Assembly: GCA_026008535.1 (NCBI GenBank)
Contig: BRKX01000002.1
Coordinates: 74,483,380-74,547,379 of the forward strand
DNA from: Perilla frutescens
Taxonomy: Eukaryota; Streptophyta; Magnoliopsida; Lamiales; Lamiaceae
Length of the DNA: 64,000 bases
Direction: 5' to 3'
Both the position numbers and the translations under genes were made by a program. Below are positions 12,291 to 24,894 of the stretch, one piece after another. The notes beneath the pieces were generated by a model, which had not been told where the DNA came from, did no database searches, and was given only the letters and a program-made list of their open reading frames with translations. The first letter of the stretch is position 1; every line of letters begins with the position of its first letter.

Positions 12291-12925
12291 ACTAAAGGCT
12301 GCCCCCCAGGTTGAGTGCCTTCTGGAACTGTTGAAGGTTGGTTACCTCTTGATAGCAATTTGAACTTGTTCTAATGTTTTTTACGGGGGTCTTGGTCGAG
12401 ATGCTCGTTGCTATGGTGTGTTTCGTAAAGATTAAAGAATGACAGAAGAAATCTAAGACAGGTCGTAAAGGTGCATGCTTCTATGAAAAGGTGCAGACTC
12501 TTTTGAGATGCAGGCATCAGATTAACTGGAAATTGTATGAGTTAGAATTGAACTACGTTCTACTGCAGTAGAATCTCCATTTACTTAACTGTGCAGGTTG
12601 GCGAAATTGGCGAAAATGGTTCATAAATTGAGTTTTGTGATGATGATGTATTCATTTTTTTTTGGGTATCTCTTTATGCATTTCTGCCTAGAGGGATTAT
12701 GTTTGTGATATGATATGATCCAACCGTTGCCACATTTTGATATTCGGCCTTTTTCTCATGTAAAATCTTGCTACTTTAGTTCCATATTTAATCTTGTCGA
12801 ATATAGAAAATATACCAAAGGTTTTCATAGAAAAACACTAGAACGATGATGCTCAAATTTTATTTGCAATACTCAAGATTTAAATTTCTCACCTCTCCTT
12901 CAAATGCGTTACTGTTGGACCAATA
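12291..12925. other. 3' UTR and spacer after the FLX-like gene
   Basis: The first few hundred bases are mixed-composition sequence typical of a plant 3' UTR. The transcript end is not defined. Nothing else is recognised before the minisatellite. Confidence 0.35.
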
Positions 12926-13200
12926 TTCTTATAATTTCAAATAAAATAAATTTACATGATGTAATTTCTTATAGTTTCAAATGAAATATAGTTATATAAT
13001 GTAAATTCTTGTTATTTGAAATGTAATGAACTAATATATTGGAATTTCTTATAGTTTTGAATGAAATGAACTTATCTAATTTAATTTTCTCTAATTTGAA
13101 ATGATATTTCTTATAATTTGAAATGAAATGAACTAATATAGTGTTATTTTTTTATATGTTCAAATCAAATGAATTTGTATAATTTACTTTCTTGCAATTT
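12926..13200 (+). repeat. 40-bp AT-rich minisatellite
   Basis: TTCTT unit starts occur at 12926, 12966, 13006 and 13046, an exact 40-bp period. Two or three more diverged or shortened units follow. The approximate unit is a TTCTTATAATTTGAAATGA core, then AATGAACTTATATAATGTAA. The reverse complement of the same unit with the same period appears at 29560-29850. Confidence 0.8.
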
Positions 13201-13548
13201 AAAATTAATATAATAATTTGCATTTAAATTAAGACTTTACTAATTCAACTATGATATTAAAATCTCAAATATAATACTAGTTTCATCATGATAATGATCA
13301 TATTTATAAAAAACTAATCGTTAATGTAAAAACTAGTACATTATAATAATTTATTTAATTTTTGTGGCCCCAATAATAACGATTACAAACACCGGAACAT
13401 TATTCAATATTTCTCACATGTAACCACATTGATAAAATCAAGTTCTTTATCGATTTTTTTTTCACGTGGCACGCATCCAATGACGGTATGCACTGCATAC
13501 CGGATATAGTATTGAAAAAACCGAACTCTCTAACCGGATACACACACA

Positions 13549-13551
13549 CAG

Positions 13552-13582
<31 letters not shown>

Positions 13583-13655
13583 GAAATGGAAAAAATAATT
13601 TGCTAAAAAATGTTTTTTTTATTATATATATATATAATATATATATATATAATGA
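13549..13655. repeat. (TA)n-rich microsatellite
   Basis: Two alternating TA tracts, about 13553-13578 and 13624-13652, separated by a T-rich stretch. They lie about 75 bp upstream of the next start codon, so they may form part of that gene's promoter. Confidence 0.7.
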
Positions 13656-13726
13656 TATTCCGAACCAAAAATTTCAAAGTTCAAAATTTTCATTTTCGCG
13701 GCACAACCCAGGTGTAGAAACTTTCC

Positions 13727-16700
13727 ATGGATGACGATTCGCTTCAACGCTTCCAACATTTAGGTAAATTAGACATTCAGATCTATGCCGAGTTGCAGAA
13801 TTAACCACTCTTATCAACTAATTCATTCACGAGTCTCTGCATATTTTCAATCGGCGCTAGGGTTTTGTTCTCTCCATCTTGCTACAATATGCTTACATGA
13901 TGATGTTGTTATTGATTTTTTTTATATTTTCATATTTAATCGATTGTTTTTTCTGTACGTTTTCCTTGGACAGGAACTGCACATCACCCTGTGAAAGAAA
14001 TGGAATCGGTTGTAGCGACGGTGAGCGGTTATCAGGGTTCCGAGAGATTCAATCTCATCAAACTGATTGATCGTACTGGAGCTAGTTACGTTGGAAATAT
14101 GAATCAGTCCGTTACGCATTTGGTAGGAGATTGAATTTGTGGTTGTATGTTTGATTTGGCGTGGGTGTGATTTATGGAGTAAGTAGATATTTTTCGTTTG
14201 AACTTCAACGGTAGTTCCTCTTTCTTAGCAGTTTGATTGATTACGTTGGTTAGGTGTGTTGGAAATTTGAAGGCAGAAAATACGAGCTTGCCAAGAAGTT
14301 TAGGATAGCCATCGTTAATCATTGCTGGATTGAGGAATGCATAAAGCAAGGAAGGCGTGTTGCCGAGGAACCATATACCTACCGTAGGTAGGTTGATCTC
14401 TGGAAGTCAGATATTTGTGTTTGGTGAATTTTTTTTTGTCCTTGAATTAAAATGTCTATATCATGGTTCTGAATGATGGTCGTATACTTGTTTGACTGGA
14501 ATTCACATTATTAATGTCAGTGGTCTTACGATTGCCCATTTAATTGAAAGTAACATCTGGTGAAAATCTTGAATTACGAATGTTCTTCCTCCGAGGATTT
14601 TGAAAGTTTTTAACCATGGATTGCTTGATTTAGCTCTTACTCGGTTTGATGTGATGAACAGATCGTTATTTTCTTTTGAGTAAAGCTTTTAGCAATAATT
14701 TCATGTCTAGAACAGCTAGAAATGTACTAGAAGAGGTCTGGTAGTAGTAGTACATGCACTGTACCCTTCAGAAGTTTTTCTTCCACATTCTTACATCAAA
14801 CTGCTGCCATAATTTTTTCAATCTTCTCATAGCTGTTTTTTCTGTAGTCAAAACAACATGATAAAGTAGCAAATCTTATCTATTGAGGAAAAAAACCTTT
14901 TCATTAGTTCACAATAAGCTGCTTAACTGTAGTGTTTCTTACAGTGTCTTAACCCCCTGGAAAAATGATGATTTAATTTTAAAGTTATGCAAACTAAGGG
15001 TTCCATTTCTGTACAATTCAGTAATTTGGCTGAACTTAGCCAAACAGAAACCATTGTCCTTTTCACTGTTGTCAGGGTCATATGTTTGACAGAGAAATAG
15101 CTTCAAAATTGAAAGTTGCTTCACATACTTCATTGATTTGGATGTAGCAATAACTGATTCTAATTTTACATCTAATAACCATTTTTATCATTATTGAATC
15201 CATATTTTTTTTTTCTATTATTTGGTTTGTTGCAGTGGAGAAGATATGGGACCCTTGGTTCTGGACATCCTGTTGGATATCAACCAGGCAAAAGCTCAAT
15301 CTAAAGACTTGAAGAAAGCAAAAAGACCTATGGTTGATACTGGACTTGAAAACATAAATGATGCTGTCTTGAAGGATTCAATGATTTTTTATGAGGTTGC
15401 AATCTGATTTTACTGGGTTTGTTTTCTAAAATGCCACATAGTAAAAGAATGTTTCCCTCTTACATGCTGTATTTCCATTATTCTTGTTTACTTTGTAGCT
15501 CTTGCATACTTTATAGTTAAGTTGTTTTGGAAATCTGGTCTATTAATATATTTAAAAATTGTGGTAAACAAACTATTTCCATTTCATGCCTGCCTGTCTG
15601 GTTCAATTCTTATCTGTGAGCAATTTTTTCTTCAAGTAATTAGTAATCAGTGATGCGGCCATGACCAATATTCATGGATCTTGCTGAACCTTGTTATTGG
15701 AAAAATTGGAATATAGAACACTCATATCTGCCATTTGAAGTCTTTATCAGTTCTCTATATCATTGAAGAGATGCTTGCGATTTTGCTGCTGGAGATTATT
15801 TTGCAATGACCTCAGTTGTGACTTTGTTGCCTGATGTATTACAGGATCTCTTTCCTACGCAGATGCAGAACAGTCATGGTTCCAGTAAATCAACAAGGAA
15901 AGCAATCAAAAGAAATCCAAGGAATGCTTGTCCTAGTAGCAGCAGACATGGCCTTGATACAATATCAACAACCAGGATTATTGAGGTATTGAATTTTAAT
16001 AAGTCCCTCCTGCTATCCATTTGAGAAATTCTATTGTTCTATTTAGACAGTATACTAATACCAAACACCTTTATATTGTTGGGATTTATGTTGGCGTCTG
16101 GTAGTTTTCTCTGAAGCATTATCAGAGTAAATTCAGCCACTTATCACCTGAAATAAACTGTAATTTTCAATTATAGATAAATTGGATAATTACGGACTTG
16201 TGATCTTCAAAGTTGTATGCATCAATACATGGTTGCCTCACCTCTAGAACTACGCCCCTACTTTATGAAAATTTTGATTTTACTTCTGATCACATTTTAC
16301 AAATGTCATCTAGAATATCTTCCAATAGGTTTCAGGTATAATTTATAGTTTCCATCCAGTTGAGTATAGTAGAAGCATTTGGATTTGGGTCCAGAACTTT
16401 AGGAAATAGTTTAGATGACCCTGTTTAAGTCACTCTAGAGCCATCTTTCCTTGAAACTAAGATCCAAAATAAATTAAAGCTATCCAAACAAAGTTTGATG
16501 ATTTTTATTATGGACTTTATAGATCAAACCTAATTTCAAATTCAATAATTCTGAATGGAGTTACAGATCTTACCATAAATGTTTAGATTTATTGTTCATT
16601 TCTTTATCTACTCCACTACCACATCCTTGTCCATCTGTGTTATGAGTTGTTAATTGTTGTCAGTGAGTCTCTGTGCTAAAAAAAATTATGTGATGTTGTG

Positions 16701-18723
16701 ATTTATTATGCTGTTTCCTGGTGTTCTCCTTAAAAGCTTGAAGAAGCAAGCACATTGCAGCGTGCATATTCCTGTAGACTGGAAAAGAGGAACTCGAGTT
16801 CCTCAAAATCTCAGTCCAAGGGCCATAGGCTGGTCAAAAAACATAAAAGCGTGAAGGACTGGTTAACAGCTTCAAATGTTGAGGAAGAATGTGAGGAAGT
16901 TAAAGTTATACCTGAGAATAAAAGCCGTGGAGTTCTGGTTGATAATTCAGAGGTTGAGAGGCACCAATTTACATCCAATAGGAATGCTTCTAATAGTAGG
17001 ACTACTTTGATTGATTTAGAGAATACTGATGCTCCTGATACTGTTCAAGAGATTGATCATTTAAGTGACGATGATGTTGAAGAGATTGAGCATGTAAATA
17101 ATGAAAATGAGAATTCACATGCTCTTGTTGCACCATCTTCCTGTGCAACTTCAGAAGAGCTTCATGAAGCTGCTAACCGGGATTCAACTGAAAAGAAGAG
17201 CTTACTGCCCACATCAAATGAGTTGTCTTGTGTTATATGCTGGACGGATTTCAGTTCCACCCGGGGAGTACTGCCATGTGGACACCGGTTTTGCTTCTCA
17301 TGCATCCAGACCTGGGCTGAGCGGACGGTGTGTATTCTCGGATTCTCATTGTTTCCAGAAATATTTTGATCTTCTCCCCCCTAGTTGTTGTTATCTTTTG
17401 CACTGAAGTTTCTTCGAGTTCTAGGTTGTACGTACCTTTTATATGCATTTTAAGGTTTGAACTTTTTGGGTTTGGGGGCCATGATATTGCTATTGCTGTA
17501 AGAGTGAGAAATGTTTCTGTTTCCCAGGGCATAGCTAACAAGCTATTACACGATCATATTCATCAAAATGTTTATTCTGGCACAGAGAGAGAATATATAT
17601 TGTTTGTCATTAAGAGTCTAAGTCGCCACCTGCAACCTGCTCTTTTCCTGAGCCCCAACAACATTTGTTTCCATTTCATTTATTGAATTGAAGTGAGACT
17701 AAACACAATAGAAGCTTAGAATTCTGATTGGTTTCAGTATATTACACAGTCATACTATCTGAAGCTTAAGTTGTTGGATATAATAAGTATTTAACAACCC
17801 CATATGCACAATTGATTTAGACTATCTGGAAAACTTGTCGTGAATGATATAGAGTATTAAAGTTCTGTCTGTTTCTGAGACGTATTACTTACTGGTACTG
17901 ATTTTTGTATTCTTCACAGAATTCAAGAAGACAGCCTTCTACTTGTCCTCTGTGCAAAGCTAGTTTCATATGCATCACTAAAGTGGATGATGCTGTTTCT
18001 TCAGATCAGAAAATATATTCCCAATCTATTCCGAATGATAGTTTGAAAATGGATCTGTACATCCTTCCTGATGAAACATACAGTCGTCCAGCCAATGTAA
18101 GTGATTACAGACCTTTCCCTTTTCTGTTCCATAAATTTATTTTGTTATCTGTTTTCTTCTCCAGAAACTCATGATCTGTTTGTCTGCATACTTATAATTA
18201 ACAGATAAACCTTCAGTCTTTCTTCACACTCGATTTACCTACATGTTAGAAAATATTGAACATCCGAGGAATTCATACAAGCAGTATGGATACTGATAAA
18301 ATAAAGACGCTCATTACAATAAAATTTGTTTCGTTCCTTTAAATTTTTTTTATAAGTTTCTTCTAGTTCTCGAGAAATTGTAGCGTCCTTGTCCAAAGTT
18401 GAACCTTATCTTATTTTCAAGCTGTTGTTAAGGGCCTTGAAACATTCTACAATACATTCCTTAATCACAATTCATTAATGCTGTAATTTTTTGTGTTGCT
18501 GCGACTGTCTGTATCTTTTGATTTCTTATATGAGTTGTTATTGGAACAGGTATCAGCACCTGTTTGTAGCTATTGCTCGAGCAGAGAACCTGCAGATCTT
18601 CTCGTCAGTTGTAATTTATGCCAGATTCGATGTATTCATACATACTGCCTTGATCCGCCATTGTTTCCCTGGACATGTGTTCATTGCAAGGATCTCCAAA
18701 TGCTCTTCCTTCAAAACCGTTAG
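13727..18723 (+). CDS. BRCT-RING-PHD finger protein
   Basis: Eight exons were read by splice phase: 13727-13763, 13974-14122, 14254-14387, 15236-15395, 15845-15985, 16737-17327, 17920-18096 and 18550-18723, giving 520 aa. Residues about 20-105 form a BRCT fold with the conserved Trp in VNHCWIEECI. The middle is basic, then acidic. A C3HC4 RING spans about 372-416 (CVIC, CGHRFCFSC, CPLC). A C4HC3 PHD-type finger fills the last exon (about 469-512: CSYC, CNLC, H, C, CVHC). It is probably a nuclear E3 ubiquitin ligase reading phosphoproteins or chromatin, perhaps in DNA-damage response (inference). It resembles the Arabidopsis RING/BRCT protein At1g67180. Exon 6 could instead begin at the AG before CGTGCA, removing eight residues. 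The exon 4 donor (GAG/GTTGCA) is weak. Confidence 0.85.
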
Positions 18724-19549
18724 CTCACCTACATATACTACCTTCAGGTAATTTTACTTTTGAATAATGGAGTAAATCAGTAAATGTATTCTCCATCTTA
18801 GACTCGGGCTTCACAATCTTGATGTCCCATCTAGGAAACTTTCCCTTAAATTTATTCGCTTTCAGTGATCTTGTAGATGCTATATTTGGGGCTCGTATCG
18901 AAACTTCTACCTTCTGTATGAAACCGGCTCTCAGCCAGGACCGTGCAATAACATAACATCACCAGTCCTTGGCTCTGTTCTTCCTTAATTTGTCTTCCCC
19001 AGCAATATAGTAACCGTAGGTTATAGATGCTTGATGCTTAAAATTTTAAAAAACTTATATTTTTATTCCAAATGATTATTTTAATTTTTCTCTATTGAGA
19101 TTTTTACTTTCAGCTTAATTATGTGCTGCATAAGAACATGAGCTTGTGACAGGCTCCAGAAGAGGGGATGATCATTCCAAATAATCTACTTCTGCATTAT
19201 AAATTTAATTTTGTCAATTTATTAAAAAGCAGATATAAGTAGGTCAAGATTGAATCTTATCAAAGTCCTACAAAAGGTCTCCCTTTCTCACTTTTCTCCT
19301 TTTACGTAGAATATTAATATTTCCACGTCAAAAAGAACGTAGATTGCATCAATGCTTGCTATTCATGCTTCTTTACATATATATATTAAGAGAAGAAAAT
19401 AAAATAGGCATGGCGCGGGTAGAGCAGGTAGAATTTATATGCTTGGTTTAATCACCCTTCTACATCTATTTCTTAACATCATGCTGTTACTTGGCTAATC
19501 TATCATTAAATCTACCTAGACAATTAATTTAGAAGATAATTTTATTTTT
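18724..19549. other. 3' UTR and spacer
   Basis: It follows the BRCT-RING-PHD stop codon. A few short mixed-composition stretches look like 3' UTR, then AT-rich spacer. No gene or clear repeat is seen. Confidence 0.35.
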
Positions 19550-20065
19550 GGTCCCATTAGAATACGGTCAAAATATTTTTAGTCCTGCACTTGACTTTTT
19601 TTGATCTCATATTTTATTTTTTGAGTTTTTTGATTCTAAAACTAACAACTTTACAAATATTTGAGGATCTTAATTTTGGAACTAAAAAATTCGAAAAATA
19701 AAAATTGGGACTACAAAAGTTGATAATTTTATATTACATGTTTGTTGTTATTGCTTGATATAATATAGTTATTATATGATTTTATCTTTCCAATAAAACA
19801 TCCAATCATATTTTCATTTTCTACATATTTTTTTAATATCAATCTTTTCTTTTTGTCCTAAATTTTATTTTTTCAACTTTTATGGTCCTGAATTTTATTA
19901 TTTTGATATTAATTAACATTTTTGAACAGTTGTGAGATAAGTTGTTAAGTTTGGGACCAAAAAAAATATATATATATATGAGACCAAAAATATTAAGTAA
20001 ATAAATCTTAGCATCAAAACTCAGATGCGGAATTCAAAATATTTTGATCATGTTCCAGTGAAATC
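19550..20065. mobile_element. MITE with 45-bp imperfect inverted ends
   Basis: The left end GGTCCCATTAGAATACGGTC continues to CAAAATATTTT. The right end read on the opposite strand is GATTTCACTGGAACATGATC and continues to CAAAATATTTT. The element is about 516 bp, AT-rich and non-coding. No clear target-site duplication was found. Confidence 0.55.
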
Positions 20066-20854
20066 AAAACTGAAATTCTTCCTTAATTTTATGAGGTGTA
20101 CAAGTAGAATATCAAACTAAATAAAGTAACAAGTAGTACTTATGTGAGTACAGATGCTTGGAAAACCACACTACTGTCTCTTATTTTCTGAGAATTCTAC
20201 CATTAAACCATTGAAGAGTTATGAATTATTTCAATTTGGGGACAAAGCATACGTTTCAAGTCCATTCAAAAGTATTTACCTGCAATAATAATAATAATAA
20301 GGGCTAATTGCCAAAAAATGCACCACCTTTCAACTAATTTGCAAATTAGACACCATTTTTCAAACGTTTCAATAAAGACACCATCTTTCATTTTGTAGCA
20401 AAATAGACACCCCTTTTTTTTCCGGCCACCGGTAAAATGACGTGACTTTATTTATTTCCTACGTGGACTATGATTCTTACGTGTACTTGCCACGTCAATA
20501 TTTATTTTTTAGTTAATTGCCAAAAAATGCACCATCTTTCAACGAATTTGCAAATTAGACACCACTTTTCAAAACGTTTCAATAATTACACAACCTTTCA
20601 TTTTGTAGCATAATAGACACCCCTAATTTTTCACGAGAAGTGGTTGCAATTGAGGTTATTGGCATGCTGATGTACCAAAAACCCATGACAAATTAAATTC
20701 AATCAAGTCAAATTACAGTAGATTTTACGCAATATTGAATTAATTGGGGGAGTTTCTATTTGCACCACTTAATTTACTCTTTGCACTACATCTACTCTTT
20801 GCACTACAATTTTTACTATTTGCACCACCAATATTAACAATAATATCATCCCAT

Positions 20855-21235
20855 CTAAAATATGTTTTTTACATAAAAAAATTTAAAAATAATAATTTAA
20901 CTTTATTAAAAAAAAATCATCTTCTTCCCAGCTTACCGTCGGCCGCCGCCAGCCTCCCTCTTAGCCCCCCGCCGGCCGCCACCCTCGTCTGCTCCATAAT
21001 CCCCCCACCTCCTCGTCGGTTCTCCCTCCCCTCCCTTAAATCCCTAAAATATGTTTTTTACATTAAAAAAAACTTAAAAATAATAATTTAACTTTATTAA
21101 AAAAAATCTTCATCTTCCCAGCTTACCGCCAGCCGCCGCCACCCTCCCTCTCAGCCCCCGGCCGGCCGCCACCCTCGTCTGCTCCAGAATCCCCCCACCC
21201 CCTCGTCGGTTTCCCCTCTCCTCCCCTAAATCCCC
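20855..21235 (+). repeat. Tandem duplication of about 190 bp inside the element
   Basis: Each unit has an AT-rich part beginning TAAAATATGTTTTTTACAT and a GC-rich part with CCAGCTTACCG and GCCGGCCGCCACCCTCGTC. The second unit begins about 190 bp after the first. The two are very similar, so the duplication is recent compared with the divergence of the arms. Confidence 0.8.
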
Positions 21236-21486
21236 AAATCCCTTAAACCTGATTTTTGGCGGCGTCACCAATGAGGCGCTCGGAATCAGTGAAGTGAAAG
21301 AAACTAGTGAGCTGAAAAAAGTTAACCAGAGATGATGTGAAATGAAACTTTAACCAGAGTTGGAAACTTCATCTCATAACGGACCTTTAAGGCTTGAATA
21401 AAAGCAATATCCATATCAGAGCGAATTTTGAGTAAGGCCAAAGTTTTATGCCTCGGCCACTGGTTTCCGCCGCCGCCGCCACTCCT

Positions 21487-21600
21487 CTAGAAATCGTCGA
21501 CGCCACTGCTAGGGAGGGAGGTGGATGCACCAACCTCGCTGCTGCCGCCACTGGCACCGCCGCTTTCCGTCGCAGCAGCGCCGTCTCCGGAGGCGGCCAT
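21487..21600 (-). pseudogene. Captured gene start, 37 codons
   Basis: On the minus strand an ATG at 21600 opens a short frame beginning MAASGDGAAATESGG that stops at 21487. Its Ala/Gly/Ser-rich, GC-rich composition is unlike the surrounding AT-rich spacer and looks like the N-terminus of a plant gene carried by the transposon. The source gene is not recognised. It may simply be a transcribed fragment without function. Confidence 0.4.
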
Positions 21601-22114
21601 GAGGCCTGAGACATTCAAAATGTCTCCTCTTCTAATTCAAGTAATTCTGAATGTCTCCAATTAATTCGATCTTGCGTAAAATCTATTGTAATTTGATTTG
21701 ATTGAATTTAATTTGTTATGGGCATTTTGTACATCAGCATGGCAATACCCTCAACTACAGCCACGTCTCGTGAAAAATTAGGGGTGTCTATTTTGCTACA
21801 AAATGAAAGATTGTGTCATTATTGAAACGTTTTGAAAAATGGTGTCTAATTTGCAAATTTGTTGAAAGGTGGTGCATTTTTTGGCAATTAACTAAAAAAT
21901 AAATATTGACGTGGCAAGTACACGTAGGAATCATAGTCCACGTAGGAAATAAATAAAGCCACGTCATTTTACCGGTGGCCGGAAAAGAAATGAGGTGTCT
22001 ATTTTGCTACAAAATGAAAGGTGGTGTCTTTATTGAAACGTTTGAAAAGTGGTGTCTAATTTAGAAATTAGTTGAAAGGTGGTGCATTTTTTTGGTAATT
22101 AATTCTAATAATAA

Positions 22115-23899
22115 TAATAATAATAGATCACCGTCAGCTGCTTTTTAAAAAAAAAAAAATTGTAGTGCCGTACATGGGTGCAGGGAGCTCGTGAATCTTA
22201 TGTCATGTGCCCATTAATTTATTGTTTATTATATAAATTATAAGGCTTTGTTGCCTCCTTTCTTATTCTCTCTATTTCGTCTTTTCTTCATGACTCGTCA
22301 CTTTCCATTTCTTCTTTGCTTTCTACCACATCCTTTTTTCACTTATCATCAATTAATGAATTATCCAATTTATATACACACATATATGCATATGGGCGAG
22401 CATAATGGCTCTTCTAGTGAATTGGAAATGTATATTTGACCCCATCGTTACTAAAAAATAAAGCATCCCAACGTTTTTAAATCCATATCAGCCATTGATT
22501 GATAATGTTATCACATTGTTGTTTTAGTCGGTTAAATATTTTGAAGAGAACCGAATGACTCGTATATTCAACTCTAGTCACATGACAATATACTCGGACC
22601 ACCACATCATCCGGTGGGCACATTGACATGATTAATATTTATCACGGTCATTTTCGAGGATATGAGTATATATGTGTAGACACTTTTGCATATATGGATT
22701 AGTTATGGGTCGTGTGTCCATTCCTCTTTCTTTGTTTCTTCTTGGAATGTTGTGGTCGACATCTACATATTCTTCTTTCTTGCTTTTCAGAAATTATTGC
22801 TGTTTTAATTACATGCAATATTTGAAGAATATTCATCATTCAGAATTCTGATTTTCCATTTAGCAACTAGCATTTTGTCAAAGGTGGGTGTCAGCTTATT
22901 TTGTGAAACATATTTTTTATAAAAAAAAATTATAATTTTTTGTTTAAAAAGTAATATTTTTAAGAAAAATGTATAAATTACTTCCTTTCCTTACAAAAGT
23001 TGACAATGCGTATTGAATACATTGTAGGGAAAAAATGCAATTCATTTCTACTTAAACCTAATAACATTTTCAAATAAATACTTTTCAAGAAATTATAAGT
23101 AGCACTTTTCAAGGAAAAAGTGATACTATATTGGGTAAAGACCAGTCATCCATAATTTGATTTGTTAAATCATGTAACACGTGTTCTTCAATTAATTTAA
23201 TTGGCTCAAGTAATCCTTCTAGTATATATGCAAAATAACTTCATTGATGCATATGGGGTAGTATGTATTGTTAATTTGTTGGCATGAAACTGTGATATGA
23301 AATACGATTTGCCATAAATGATACAAATTGCTCGGTAATTCTTATCTTGTATTAATATCTAATTTTAATTTCTTATAATATATGATGCGTGCGTGCATTT
23401 ATCATTATAAAATGTATGTATGTAATAAAACAAAAAATATAAGTACCACACAAACAGAAAATTCCGTTTGATTACTACCTACTGTGAAAAATATACGTAA
23501 CTAACGATGGAAACCGAAAAGTAAAGTCGTTGATATATGCTTACAACAGCAGCGAATCAATTACTGGTATGAACAGAAAGTGATATGTAACAATTTAGGT
23601 TTGCTTTTGTTTAGTATTTTATCTTAATAATGTATAAGATACGTATATAATAATATATATATATATATTACTGATATTATAAATAAATTAATTAAACATA
23701 TATCTCTTATTTATAAAATAATATTATTTTATTATATAAAATGCCACACGTGATGGCGACCAAAGAATCTAACTCAACCTACCTTTTAATATGTAGATTT
23801 AACTCACAAATTAAAATGGTTTCACATGGAACTAATACAATTTGCAGATAATTATAAAGTTATACTCCTATAATATATATATATATGTGTTATACACTA

Positions 23900-23940
<41 letters not shown>

Positions 23941-24512
23941 CACACACATATATAATTTGAAGGGAAATCCAAACAAGCTAGCATAAAACTCAGAAGTCCC
24001 CCCTTGGTACACTTCGTAAGCCACGTTGGAAAAATTACAAGTTCATTTGATCATATATATATATATATGTATGTATGTATATATGTATATGTATGTGTGT
24101 GTGTGTGTACGTAAAGGTGGGAAGACTCTCCAAACAAATACACACCACATGCTCATTCCAGATATATATGCAGGCTCCTAATCTTGTTTCCTCATGCTCC
24201 AGAAAAGAAACCCCCCAAAAAAAATCAGTTTTAATCCTATATATTAATATAAGTTAATACTCAATCTAATATAATTTGTTGAAATTAATATCCAGTCTGC
24301 AGACTACTTTACGAATGATATATGATTATTTGCACTTGTGTGGAGCTCAGGATATGAAACAATAAACATTTATAATCAACATAAATAATAAAATATTATC
24401 AATATATAGAGAAAAGATACCGTAATTTGGGACAGAGAGCTACATAAAACTGTCATTAAGCAGCTATCAAAAATATAATATAATTCGACTGAGAGAGAGA
24501 GAGAGAGAGAGG
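22115..24512. other. AT-rich spacer with microsatellites
   Basis: No gene is seen in 2.4 kb. It contains TA and CT/TA tracts (about 23870-23945 and 24052-24110) and a GA run at 24492-24512. The GA run lies directly after the stop codon of the minus-strand gene below. No coding similarity or transposon ends were recognised. Confidence 0.4.
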
Positions 24513-24713
24513 TTAGAGAGTGTAGCTTCTGGAGTTGGGAGAATCAGCGATTTTGAGAGTGTGTTGGATGAGTTTGCGAGCCTTTCTGCTTCTGATTTCG
24601 AGCCTCATGCTCTCACTTTTCTCAATCTTGTCGTATGAATTCTTCATTTTCATGCTCTTCATCAGCTTCGATTTCAAGCTCGTCATCAACCTCTCCAGCC
24701 CCATCATCACCAT
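24513..24713 (-). CDS. Small basic conserved-looking protein, unknown function
   Basis: 66-aa protein starting MVMMGLERL. It is Lys/Arg/Met-rich at the N-terminus, followed by YDKIEKSESMRLEIRSRKAR and ending in a Ser/Arg tail. I recall similar short plant proteins with a KIEKSESMR-IRSRKARKLI block but cannot name them. There is no signal peptide or membrane segment; a single basic amphipathic helix is likely. A leader intron supports a real gene: on the minus strand a donor GAAG/GTAAGC (intron from 24820) and an acceptor AGTAG (to 24720) lie just upstream, leaving six leader bases before the first ATG. Nothing similar lies nearby. The function is unknown. Confidence 0.65.
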   Translation of the reverse strand: MVMMGLERLMTSLKSKLMKSMKMKNSYDKIEKSESMRLEIRSRKARKLIQHTLKIADSPNSRSYTL

Positions 24714-24719
24714 CTTCAC

Positions 24720-24894
24720 CTACTTCATTTCATTTTCTTTAATTAGTTTCACCACTCACCCAGTTATAATTCAAGCTTAAATATTGCAACATACTAACAT
24801 TAATTCGAATTCAAGCTTACCTTCAACAATTCAAGTTTAGAGGCGAGAGATAAATCCCACCACACCACCTCTTAAAATAATTTCCAGCTATTGC

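Larger units (their letters stand above)
20301..22105. mobile_element. 1.8-kb long-inverted-repeat MULE-like element with captured sequence
   Basis: Both ends carry inverted repeats about 440 bp long (about 20301-20745 and 21655-22105). Each arm holds a second, nested copy of its terminal block, beginning TGCCAAAAAATGCACCA on the left and in reverse on the right. Flanks read TAATAATAA on both sides (20292-20300 and 22106-22114), compatible with the 9-bp duplication of Mutator-like elements, although the site is a TAA microsatellite. The interior is GC-rich with a tandem duplication (about 20855-21045 and 21045-21235) and a short gene-like start on the minus strand. No transposase is present, so it is non-autonomous (Pack-MULE-like). 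Confidence 0.75.

Noticed and set aside
20744..21091. 115-aa Leu/Pro-rich plus-strand ORF
   Set aside because: It is a translation of the tandem-duplicated GC-rich core of the foldback element; composition and repeats show it is not a host gene.
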